Shown here: positions 17,654-24,995 of the stretch, piece by piece
Numbering within the stretch: position 1 is the first letter of the stretch
Layout: every line of letters begins with the position of its first letter
Origin: Pelagicoccus sp.
Lineage (GTDB): Bacteria; Verrucomicrobiota; Verrucomicrobiia; Opitutales; Opitutaceae
Assembly (NCBI GenBank): GCA_028284635.1
Contig: JANQRJ010000069.1
Span: forward strand, 1 to 40,706
Direction of reading: 5' to 3'
Length of the DNA stretch: 40,706 nt
Position numbers and translations under genes: made by a program
The notes under the pieces: model-generated
The model's input: the letters and a program-made list of their open reading frames with translations, nothing else
Database searches by the model: none
Told to the model about the DNA's origin: nothing

Positions 17654-18798
17654 GCAAACAAGTACTACTCGTCGACGATGAACAGAAAGTTCTAAAGGCC
17701 TATGAGCGCAATCTCGGAATCGACTTCGATATCGCGGTTGAAGCATGCCCTGAACAAGCCTTGATGCGAATCAAACACGAAGGTCCCTTCGCCGTCATTC
17801 TGAGCGACTACAACATGCCGAAGCTCAATGGAAATGACTTCCTGCGCAAAGCCAAGGAGCTCGCTCCCGATAGCGTCCGCATAATGCTCACCGGATACGC
17901 CGATCTGGAGAAAGCCATGGTTGCCGTCAACGAAGGTTCCGTCTTTCGTTTTCTTACCAAGCCCTGCCAACTGCCAGCTTTGAAACAAAGCCTGATCGAC
18001 GGCATCAAGCAATACCGGCTCGTCACCGCCGAAAAGGAACTGCTGAACAAAACTCTCAACGGCAGCATACAAGTTCTCATGGAGATCCTCTCCATACTCG
18101 ATCACGCCGCCTTCAGTCTGGCCCAAAAACGCCGCGTCGCGGCAAGAAAGCTGGCCACCTCCATCGGCATTTCGGATCTCTGGGCTATCGAGATAGCCGC
18201 CCTGCTCTCCGAGATAGGCATTGTCACCCTGCCAGACGATACCGCCGAACGCTATCTCGCCGGAATCCAGCTCGACGAAGTAGAGCGGAAGATGATCGAA
18301 AGCCTTCCTGAAATGTCAGCGAAGCTCGTCAAACGTATCCCGCGACTCGAAACCGTCGCCGATATAATTGCGTATCAAGGAAAAAACTACGACGGAACAG
18401 GCCCACCCAAAGACGCGAAGAAGGAGAGAAACCTGCCTGCGGGCTCCCGCATCCTCAAAGCCCTCAACGACTATTTCCGCATCGTCATGAAAGGTTCGTC
18501 GCCCAACGAAGCCCTCGAGATGATGAAGCTTTCGGCAAACAAGTACGACCCCGACGTTCTACAGAATCTTCAATCATGCATCGGGCAGATAGGGCCCGTC
18601 ATCGCAGACGAGAGCAAGCTCAAGAAGGTTGGCCTGAACAACCTCAAGGCCGGCCAAGTGCTCCGCTCCGACGTACGAACGCAAACCGGCATGCTCATCC
18701 TTAAAGCCAACCAAACGCTAGGCCCCACGCACATCCAGCGTATCCACAATTTCGCGTCGTCCGATCCCATAGAGGAACCGATCCTAGTAGAAGGGTAG
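17650..18798 (+). CDS. Response regulator with HD-GYP-like domain lacking metal ligands
   Basis: 382 residues. An RpfG-like receiver (about 2-120; Asp in VILSDYNMP) is followed by a helical domain that follows the HD-GYP layout (about 150-320), then an extra C-terminal domain of about 55 residues (GLNNLKAGQVLRSDVRT...). Where active HD-GYP enzymes have HDIGK this protein has SEIGI; where they have HHERxDGxGYP it has YQGKNYDGTGPP; the histidine before GA.I is replaced too (SLPEMSAKLV). The metal-binding residues are therefore missing and cyclic-di-GMP hydrolysis is unlikely. The ATG overlaps the stop of the HDOD gene by 4 bp. The frame is open upstream, but the receiver begins here. Confidence 0.85.
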   Translation: MSKQVLLVDDEQKVLKAYERNLGIDFDIAVEACPEQALMRIKHEGPFAVILSDYNMPKLNGNDFLRKAKELAPDSVRIMLTGYADLEKAMVAVNEGSVFRFLTKPCQLPALKQSLIDGIKQYRLVTAEKELLNKTLNGSIQVLMEILSILDHAAFSLAQKRRVAARKLATSIGISDLWAIEIAALLSEIGIVTLPDDTAERYLAGIQLDEVERKMIESLPEMSAKLVKRIPRLETVADIIAYQGKNYDGTGPPKDAKKERNLPAGSRILKALNDYFRIVMKGSSPNEALEMMKLSANKYDPDVLQNLQSCIGQIGPVIADESKLKKVGLNNLKAGQVLRSDVRTQTGMLILKANQTLGPTHIQRIHNFASSDPIEEPILVEG

Positions 18799-18855
18799 AC
18801 ACGCCCGAAACCGCCAAAGCGGGTCTAGCCCGACAAGACAGGACCCAGCGCCCAG

Positions 18856-20289
18856 CTAGTGAGCAGCCAGCGACCCGCCCGGGACGCAGAGACTATCGAT
18901 CACTGCATCCGCATTGTAGTCGTCGCCGCCCGCCAGAAAGCCTCGCAAACCTCGCATCTCGCCAGCAGTGATCAGCGGAAGCTCCAAGCCACCACCTCCA
19001 TCGGGATAGGGATGCCCCGCCGTAGCAAGAAGCCCGCGACAAAGGCAGCGGCGATCCGCGCAGTCAGTCGCCGAGCCACCCTTGGCCACGTAGTCCTTTT
19101 CCGGCTCAGCCGAGCAACGCCAGCCGATCCCGCCATCCGCCTTCCGATAGGCGCTGCGCAAGTAGCCGTGCGAACAGCTCTGACGTCGACGCTCCGAAGC
19201 TGGACGACTGCCATGAGTACCCTCCAGAGCAAGCGTCTTGAAAGGAAAACCCGTCGGCGATCCCCGTCCTTCCGTACGCGTGACAGCGCTCCCATCCAAG
19301 AAACTCGCGATCGCCCGCCGACGCAGCCTGGGTTCCATACCAGATTCAGCGCAAAAGGCAAACGCGGTGCCGACCTGAATACCAGTCGCCCCCAACGCCA
19401 AAGCCTCGGCAACCGCTTCAGGTCCAGCCTGGCCTCCAGCCAACCAAAACGGCAGACCCAGCGCCGCGATCCGCTCAAGATTCACCTCGTCCTTAGGACC
19501 ATAGACAGGCTCGTCATTGCTCGTCGGAGACCAGCCCCGCGGACCAGCGTTGTGGCCGCCCGCGACCGACGACTCCACCACGAACCCATCCACTCCACCC
19601 GATCGGGCTAGAGACATGGCCAGCACATGCGAACTGACGATCGCCAAGAACTTCGGTCGGACCAAATCCACTCGATCGCAGCCGAACGCTTTCGGGTCGA
19701 AAGGCAAAGGCTCAAGTTCGCCACCCTCCACCTGCAGGCGCAAAGCGCAGGAGTCATGTCTGCACAGAGCGTCCAAGTGACCCGGTATGTCTCGTGGAAT
19801 GCCCGCTCCCATAAGCACGTAGTCGACACCCGCCAGCAAAGCTCCGTAAAGAAGCGGCAGAGTCGGCGCCTGAATCTTCTCCAGAAGGTTCAGGCCAACC
19901 GGGCCAGAGCTGCCCTCCTTCGCCAGCCAGACTTCGGCAAAAGCCGCCAACACTGTCAGTTCAAGCAAATGCCGAGAAGGGTCGAGGCCGAACATGGGCA
20001 GGGTCCGATAAGCGCCAGGCTCCGGCAAGCCATCCGGCCGATGCCAACGCAAATAGACCCGATCCGCCAACGCCCGATTGGGAAACGCATCGAAGGCTCG
20101 TCGGAGATCGCCGCCAAGATCGCCCTCCTGCAAACGGCAGGCCACTACCCTTTCAAGAGCCGTGCCGGAAACCACTCCGAGATGCCCGCGTCTGGCTACC
20201 GCGCGAGCCAGTCGCCAAGAGGAAATAGCCACGCCCATCCCACCCTGGATGAGAACCGGCAAAGAGCTGCGTTGCGAAACTTCAGTCAT
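18856..20289 (-). CDS. Nitronate monooxygenase-family FMN enzyme
   Basis: 477 residues of the nitronate monooxygenase (2-nitropropane dioxygenase-like) TIM-barrel family, FMN-dependent. Seen: LPVLIQGGMGVAISSWRLA at the N terminus, VESSVAGGHNAGPRG (phosphate-binding and active-site region), LPFWLAGGQAGPEAVAEALALGATGIQVGTAFAFCAESG and a cysteine-rich C-terminal part (GWRCSAEPEKDYVAKGG, CLCRGLLAT) typical of the long subgroup. The usual substrates are propionate-3-nitronate or related nitronates, but many family members are uncharacterised. The frame is open 12 codons upstream; homology starts at the ATG at 20289. It converges on the signalling operon ending at 18798. A broken copy lies at 12921-13245. 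Confidence 0.85.
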   Translation of the reverse strand: MTEVSQRSSLPVLIQGGMGVAISSWRLARAVARRGHLGVVSGTALERVVACRLQEGDLGGDLRRAFDAFPNRALADRVYLRWHRPDGLPEPGAYRTLPMFGLDPSRHLLELTVLAAFAEVWLAKEGSSGPVGLNLLEKIQAPTLPLLYGALLAGVDYVLMGAGIPRDIPGHLDALCRHDSCALRLQVEGGELEPLPFDPKAFGCDRVDLVRPKFLAIVSSHVLAMSLARSGGVDGFVVESSVAGGHNAGPRGWSPTSNDEPVYGPKDEVNLERIAALGLPFWLAGGQAGPEAVAEALALGATGIQVGTAFAFCAESGMEPRLRRRAIASFLDGSAVTRTEGRGSPTGFPFKTLALEGTHGSRPASERRRQSCSHGYLRSAYRKADGGIGWRCSAEPEKDYVAKGGSATDCADRRCLCRGLLATAGHPYPDGGGGLELPLITAGEMRGLRGFLAGGDDYNADAVIDSLCVPGGSLAAH

Positions 20290-20416
20290 AGACGCCCAAT
20301 CTGCCGGACCCTGCGAGCAACACAATAATTCCTTACTATTTTATCTTTATTTCAAGGAGAGGAACGGCAGACACAAGAAACTTGCCGAAATCGGGCCATG
20401 CTACGGTAATGGAAGG

Positions 20417-20923
20417 ATGAGCCCGATCCGAACAAGCGCCCTTCTCCTCTTATTCGCCGCGCTGCCCAGCGGCATTCTCGCCGACGAAGCGAAGATAGAT
20501 CTGATTCTCGAAGAAGTCGCCGCCCTGCGGCAGGAAGTGGCGCAGTTGCAACAACGCGTCGATGCCTTGGAAACTCGACCTGTGGCCAAAGCCCCACCTA
20601 GCGAGCAGAACGCTCCGATAGACAAACCCAAGCGCTGGTACGACAACATGCGAATCGAACTGAAAAAGGCGGAAGCCAGAGCAAGCGGGCCTTGGATCGA
20701 AGCGGAAAACTGGAAGCTCGTCGAAAACGGCATGAAGGAAGACGATGCGATCGCCATCCTAGGCGAACCGACGCGGAGGAAATTCTCCGTGCGCAAAGAC
20801 ACCGACGAGATACTCATCTACGAAGGCGATCTGAACGGCGAAGGCGAGCTAGTCTCGGGCGAGATCCGCATCTACAAAGGAAAGATCCGACGCTTCGTAG
20901 CCCCCGACTTTCCTACAAATTGA
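20417..20923 (+). CDS. Secreted coiled-coil protein with BamE/SmpA-like domain
   Basis: 168 residues. A signal peptide (about 1-20, MSPIRTSALLLLFAALPSG then ILAD), a short coiled coil (about 25-48: heptads of LILEEVAALRQEVAQLQQRV), a linker, then a C-terminal domain (about 90-165) with the pattern W-x3-NGMKEDDAIAILGEPTR, which is like the BamE/SmpA/OmlA fold (xxGMT..eV...LG.P). It is probably periplasmic or outer-membrane associated; there is no lipobox cysteine. The frame is open upstream, but the signal peptide fixes the ATG at 20417, which has GGAAGG directly in front. It is divergent from the nitronate monooxygenase gene. Function not known. Confidence 0.75.
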   Translation: MSPIRTSALLLLFAALPSGILADEAKIDLILEEVAALRQEVAQLQQRVDALETRPVAKAPPSEQNAPIDKPKRWYDNMRIELKKAEARASGPWIEAENWKLVENGMKEDDAIAILGEPTRRKFSVRKDTDEILIYEGDLNGEGELVSGEIRIYKGKIRRFVAPDFPTN

Positions 20924-20962
20924 TGGGGCTCCCAAAGCGCTTTTCGTTTGTCTCGCCGCATC

Positions 20963-21094
20963 CGTAGCGCGGAGCTTCAGCCCGCGTCCGCAACGGTTTG
21001 TTTATCCTCATCCTCTTCCCAGGATAAAGATGACGATAAAGAAGAGGATGAGGATGAGAACCATCACGGACGCGGGCTGAAGCTCCGCGCTACG
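20963..21094. repeat. Perfect long palindromic element with 28-bp arms
   Basis: Bases 20963-20990 (starting CGTAGCGCGGAGCTTCAGCC) and 21067-21094 are exact reverse complements over 28 bases. Inside, a TCCTCATCCTCTTCC run (from about 21004) is mirrored by a GAAGAGGATGAGGATGAG run (from about 21041), so the stem is nearly continuous. It lies between two convergent genes. The same ends occur at 28338-28516 and near 40587. Confidence 0.85.
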
Positions 21095-21103
21095 ACACAA
21101 CGA

Positions 21104-21133
21104 TGTAGGGCCGGCGCTAGCGATGGCCCTACA
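21104..21133. repeat. Palindromic element, GTAGGGCC type
   Basis: TGTAGGGCC (21104-21112) is mirrored by GGCCCTACA (21125-21133) around a 12-base loop. It directly follows the larger palindrome and precedes the stop of the M56 gene. A related element (GTAGGGTCGGCGC) follows the second large palindrome at 28535, so the two element types occur in the same order in both places. Confidence 0.65.
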
Positions 21134-21139
21134 GGCTTG

Positions 21140-22615
21140 CTAAAGCCCTTGCCTGACAGCGGCCCGAGAAACCAGTTCGAAACTCTCGAGCCTCACTCCT
21201 GGATCTCCCCCGGAACTCATCCCATACTCCAATTCCCTAGCGGAATCCGGGAAACGCATCGAAGCCTCGAACACTCTCGATTCATCCAAGCCTGACTCGA
21301 TGGGCTGACGCGAGGACGCGATCACCATACCGTCGCCATCCTTGAGATGCACCCAGACGCTTTCTCCACGAGGCGCTCGATAGACCAGACGAACAAGCAT
21401 ATCCTGTCCCCTAAATTCGGATACGTCTACATCCTGTACCCAACTTCTCAGGACAACGGGAGAATTCAGATCGTAGACGAGCGTGAAATTTCCATCGGGA
21501 AGATTTCCAGACCATCGGCCACCCGCATCGGGAAAAAGCGGATTGGCAAAACGGGTCAAGCTGAACAGCCGAGCGCCCTCGCGTTCCATTTCTCCCTCGC
21601 CTGTGATGGCGTAGACGAAAGACGCTCCGAAAAGGGCGAGACCCACAGTCAGAAACAACGGTCCAGCACGATGTGGCGTCACAATTAATTGGATACGCTC
21701 TCGCAGGGCTCCGGAGTTTCCATTGCCAAGCAGACAGAGAGCTCCCGCAGGGGAAACGAAAGAGCCACGAGCTCGCTCCATAACCTTGACCAGCGTAAGT
21801 CCATACTGTCTGACCGTGGTAATGCTTTCCGTATCCACCACATCCGCATCGCAAGCCTGTTCCATCGAGATCTTGAACTGCCGAAAGACCAGCCAAACCA
21901 GGGGATTGTACCAATGAACGAAACAGATGAGCAGCAGCAGATGGTGTAGAAACAAGTCTCCCCGACGAAAGTGCGTTAGCTCGTGCAGCAGCACGCAACG
22001 AACTTCCTCGTCGCTCAACTCCGCCGCGCAGCTGCGCGGCAATACGACACGGGGATTGAAGATTCCCGCTATACCAGGAGTCTGCACGTCATCGGAGAGC
22101 AGCAGCGGCACGTTCGCATGGATGCCAAACCGACGACGAGTGTCCTTGAAAATCTCATACAGCCTTCCTTCCCCGATTCGTTCGGCTCTGCTGAAGAAGC
22201 GATGCAGCCGAACGGCATTTACCACCAGACCAGCAGCGAGAAGAAGAGCTCCCAACACCCAAAGCAAAACCAGGGCATGTTCCCATGAGAAGCCGATCAA
22301 GCTGGAACGCACCCAATCGTCCTGAGTGCGCAAACTGGGCAGGATCGTCTCGCCCCAACCGGCATCCACTACGCCACTACGCAAGGCATCCACCCAGTTT
22401 GAGGGCTGGAGCTTTTCGCTCAGGTTGAAGATGCTGCCGCTGAACGGCACCGCCATCGGAATGCACAAACGAAGCAGCAGCAAAGCCCAAGCCCAGCAAA
22501 GAAGCTTGGGCGATATCCAACGTTTCAATACAGGAACCAGAAGCAGCAAGACCAAGCTCAGCAAGGCGAAGCGTACCGAGGCATCCCAATATGACCAAAA
22601 GAGATCCGCCGCCAT
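21140..22615 (-). CDS. M56-family (BlaR1/MecR1-like) membrane metallopeptidase sensor
   Basis: 491 residues from the ATG at 22615. There are membrane helices in the N-terminal part (about 12-30, 38-55, 105-125), then a cytoplasmic metalloprotease loop with HELTHFRRGD (zinc site HExxH), another helix pair (LLLLICFVHWYNPLVWLVF) and the QACDAD segment typical of M56 proteins. A last helix (about 330-350) is followed by a periplasmic domain of roughly 135 residues. In BlaR1 this place is taken by a penicillin-binding sensor; here no SxxK/SxN motif is seen and the domain looks beta-rich and unrelated. It starts 1 bp after the stop of the BlaI-like gene, so the pair forms one operon. The signal sensed is unknown. 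Confidence 0.85.
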   Translation of the reverse strand: MAADLFWSYWDASVRFALLSLVLLLLVPVLKRWISPKLLCWAWALLLLRLCIPMAVPFSGSIFNLSEKLQPSNWVDALRSGVVDAGWGETILPSLRTQDDWVRSSLIGFSWEHALVLLWVLGALLLAAGLVVNAVRLHRFFSRAERIGEGRLYEIFKDTRRRFGIHANVPLLLSDDVQTPGIAGIFNPRVVLPRSCAAELSDEEVRCVLLHELTHFRRGDLFLHHLLLLICFVHWYNPLVWLVFRQFKISMEQACDADVVDTESITTVRQYGLTLVKVMERARGSFVSPAGALCLLGNGNSGALRERIQLIVTPHRAGPLFLTVGLALFGASFVYAITGEGEMEREGARLFSLTRFANPLFPDAGGRWSGNLPDGNFTLVYDLNSPVVLRSWVQDVDVSEFRGQDMLVRLVYRAPRGESVWVHLKDGDGMVIASSRQPIESGLDESRVFEASMRFPDSARELEYGMSSGGDPGVRLESFELVSRAAVRQGL

Positions 22616-22616
22616 C

Positions 22617-22988
22617 CTACTTGCCCTTTCGCTCCAGGATGGCCCTGAGCTCCTGAAGCTCGCCATCGGACAAGTCCTCGTTTTCGATGAAGTGCAGCAT
22701 CATCGGAGCGACCTTGCCTCGAAACACCTTGCTGAGGAAATGGCTGCCTTCCATGCGACGACATTCGCTCTCGCTAAGCAGCGGTCGATAGACATTCGCC
22801 CGGCCTTCGCGATGCGAGTCGACCACGCCCTTGGCCTCAAGCCGAGCGAGGAAGGTATTCACCGTCTTCTGCTTCCACTGGTCGTGCGGCAGGAGTTCGA
22901 GCACCTCAGTAGCAGTCATCGGGGCATGGTCCCAGACCACCTTCATCACTTCCCATTCGGCGTCGGAAATCTTAGGGGCTTCACTCAT
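22617..22988 (-). CDS. BlaI/MecI-family transcriptional repressor
   Basis: A 123-residue winged-helix repressor of the BlaI/MecI/CopY family: SDAEWEVMKVVWDHAPMTATEV, then QWKQKTVNTFLARLEAKGVVDSHREGRANVYRPLLSE, followed by a helical dimerisation part. In this family, the partner M56 sensor causes cleavage of the repressor and derepression. The frame continues upstream but homology begins at the ATG at 22988. A dyad resembling BlaI operators lies 25 bases upstream (23013-23026), so the operon is probably autoregulated. No beta-lactamase gene is nearby. Confidence 0.9.
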   Translation of the reverse strand: MSEAPKISDAEWEVMKVVWDHAPMTATEVLELLPHDQWKQKTVNTFLARLEAKGVVDSHREGRANVYRPLLSESECRRMEGSHFLSKVFRGKVAPMMLHFIENEDLSDGELQELRAILERKGK

Positions 22989-23012
22989 GGAAAACGGGTA
23001 ACGAACAAAAAG

Positions 23013-23026
23013 ACTACGATTGTAGT
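23013..23026. promoter_or_regulatory. BlaI-type operator
   Basis: ACTAC-GATT-GTAGT is an inverted repeat 25 bases in front of the blaI-like ATG. On the coding strand it reads ACTACAATCGTAGT, close to the TACA-N2-TGTA core known for BlaI/MecI/CopY operators. It lies where it would block the operon's own promoter. Confidence 0.7.
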
Positions 23027-23096
23027 AAACAGTCAAGCGAAGAAAGGAAATGTTCCGAATTGGGTGTGTGGTTGAAAGAGATGGAAATTCGGTTCG

Positions 23097-23174
23097 AGGT
23101 AGAGTCCGATCGCCGAGCGGACCGCGTTGTAAGGATCCATTCTCCACGGCCCGCTCGGCGATCGGGCCCTACCT
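23097..23174. repeat. Palindromic element, AGGTAGGGCCCGATCG family
   Basis: Arms 23097-23124 and 23147-23174 are complementary with 3 mismatches in 28 bases (AGGTAG.G.CCGATCGCCGA...). The right arm is nearly identical to the sequence at 40642-40668. It lies between the pntB stop and the blaI-like promoter. Confidence 0.75.
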
Positions 23175-23196
23175 GACAAATCGAACAAGGCTCTTC

Positions 23197-23214
23197 CTCG
23201 TTCTCACGAACGAG
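23197..23214. repeat. Palindromic element, CACGAACG family
   Basis: CTCGTTC (23197-23203) and GAACGAG (23208-23214) form a 7-bp stem with loop TCAC, followed by GCTACG. It closely matches 9833-9855. It lies 14 bp past the pntB stop on the minus strand and may act as that operon's terminator, though no T-run follows. Confidence 0.5.
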
Positions 23215-23227
23215 GCTACGCAGATCG

Positions 23228-24637
23228 CTAATCCTTTAAAGCGGCGACAAGCGAGGAGATCGTCGCTTTCGCGTCGCCGTAGATCATGCAGGTATTGTCG
23301 AGAGTGAAGAGCTTGTTGACCAGGCCGGAGAAGCCTTTGCCCTGTCCACGCTTGAGAACGAAAACGGTCTTCGCCTTGTGGGCCTCGATGATCGGCATGC
23401 CGTAGATGGGGCTGCTGGGATCCTCCGCAGCGGCAGGATTCACCACGTCGTTCGCCCCAATCACGATCGCCACGTCGACCATGGGCATCATGGGGTTGAC
23501 CGTATCCATCTCGAGCAGCTTCTCGTACTCCACATCGGCCTCCGCGAGCAGGACATTCATGTGGCCAGGCATGCGACCTGCCACCGGGTGGATGGCGAAG
23601 TTCGACTCCACGCCGTTATTCTCCAGCAGTTCCGCCAGCTCCTTGACCACGTGCTGGGCCTGAGCCACCGCCATACCGTATCCAGGTATGAATACAACCG
23701 AACGAGCCGCCTCCAAAACGTAGTAGGCGTCGTCGACGCTGATAGCCTTGGGCTCCCGGCCATCGTCGTCGCCAGCGGCTTGAGCGCTCGAACCGAAGCC
23801 ACTGAAGAGCACGTTGCCCAAAGAACGGTTCATAGCCTTGCACATGATGACGGTAAGGATGAACCCGCTCGCTCCTACCAAACAGCCAGCGACGATCAGC
23901 ACATTGTTGTTTATCACAAACCCCGCCGCCGAAGCCGCGAGACCCGACAAGCTGTTGAGCAAGGAAATCACTACCGGCATATCGCCACCGCCAATGGGAA
24001 GGACTCCCATCACGCCGAAGAGCAGCGAAAGGCCGACTCCAACCAAGAAAAAGATGTAGGCGTGTTCGGGATTCGGGATCCAGACGAAGGCGACGCCAAT
24101 GCCGAAAATGGCCAGCAAGAGCAGAACGTTAAAAGCCTTCTGGCCGGGAAATACGACCGCGCTGCCGCCGACCTTCCCGGAAAGCTTGGCATAGGCGAAC
24201 ACGCTGCCGGTAAAAGTCACGCCGCCGATCAAGGTCGCGAGGTAGATGACGACTCCGCTAAAATGGGGTACCGGTTGGACGACGCCCAAAAGATTGGCGG
24301 CGCCGTTTAGCTTCTCGAGCTCGGCCCACGCCACCAGCAAGCTGGCCAGACCCCCAAAACCGTTGAACAAGGCAACAAGTTCCGGCATGCCGGTCATCTG
24401 AACCTTGCGAGCCGCCACCGCTCCGATAGACGCTCCAACTAGCAGGCCGGCTAAAATCCAGCTATAGCTCAGGATACTGCGGTCCGCCAGCGTGACCACC
24501 ACGGCCAACAGCATACCAAGGCCGGAAACGATATTGCCCCGTCGAGCCGTATCGGCCGAGCCGAGCATCTTGATGCCGAAGACAAAGAGAATGGCCGCCG
24601 CCACATAGGCCAGATTTATCAGATCGCGCGCTTCCAT
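23228..24637 (-). CDS. pntB: NAD(P) transhydrogenase subunit beta
   Basis: 469 residues: about nine membrane helices (about 1-265) followed by the NADP(H)-binding domain III (about 290-469) with GYGMAVAQAQHVVKEL, FAIHPVAGRMPGHMNVLLAEA, VIGANDVVNPAA and FVLKRGQGKGFSG, all family hallmarks. With PntA it forms the proton-translocating transhydrogenase, which uses the proton gradient to reduce NADP+ with NADH. The length is normal. It starts 6 bp past the pntAB stop and is the last gene of the pntAA-pntAB-pntB operon. Confidence 0.96.
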   Translation of the reverse strand: MEARDLINLAYVAAAILFVFGIKMLGSADTARRGNIVSGLGMLLAVVVTLADRSILSYSWILAGLLVGASIGAVAARKVQMTGMPELVALFNGFGGLASLLVAWAELEKLNGAANLLGVVQPVPHFSGVVIYLATLIGGVTFTGSVFAYAKLSGKVGGSAVVFPGQKAFNVLLLLAIFGIGVAFVWIPNPEHAYIFFLVGVGLSLLFGVMGVLPIGGGDMPVVISLLNSLSGLAASAAGFVINNNVLIVAGCLVGASGFILTVIMCKAMNRSLGNVLFSGFGSSAQAAGDDDGREPKAISVDDAYYVLEAARSVVFIPGYGMAVAQAQHVVKELAELLENNGVESNFAIHPVAGRMPGHMNVLLAEADVEYEKLLEMDTVNPMMPMVDVAIVIGANDVVNPAAAEDPSSPIYGMPIIEAHKAKTVFVLKRGQGKGFSGLVNKLFTLDNTCMIYGDAKATISSLVAALKD

Positions 24638-24643
24638 CAGTCT

Positions 24644-24928
24644 CTACTTCTCCTTTTTCTTGAACATTTGCAGCATGCGGTCCGTGACCATGTAGCCACC
24701 GACGACATTGATCGTCGCGAGCACTAGCCCGACGAAACCCAATATCATGCCGAGCGAGCCTTGCGCCTCCGCACCCGTAGCGACCAACGCGCCCACGATA
24801 GTGATGCCCGATATAGCATTCGAACCGGACATAAGAGGCGTGTGCAATTGGGAAGGCACCTTGCTAATCAACTCCAAGCCAAGAAAGGCGGAGAGCACGA
24901 AGATGAAAAACAGCAATATGAGGTCCAT
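24644..24928 (-). CDS. pntAB: NAD(P) transhydrogenase subunit alpha part 2
   Basis: A 94-residue membrane protein with three helices: about 4-22, 38-57 and 60-80, with LMSGSNAISGI between the first two. It is the C-terminal membrane part of PntA encoded as a separate gene, as in many bacteria with three-subunit transhydrogenase. It lies between pntAA (67 bp upstream) and pntB (6 bp downstream). Confidence 0.93.
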   Translation of the reverse strand: MDLILLFFIFVLSAFLGLELISKVPSQLHTPLMSGSNAISGITIVGALVATGAEAQGSLGMILGFVGLVLATINVVGGYMVTDRMLQMFKKKEK

Positions 24929-24995
24929 ATGTAACGAGGGGTTTTACTAACTGCAAAAAGAGGCTAAGACCAGCACGACAAAAGCGACGGACTGG

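Noticed and set aside
20963-21133. CRISPR-like or tandem repeat array
   Set aside because: The repeats are inverted, not direct with unique spacers, and no cas gene is present.
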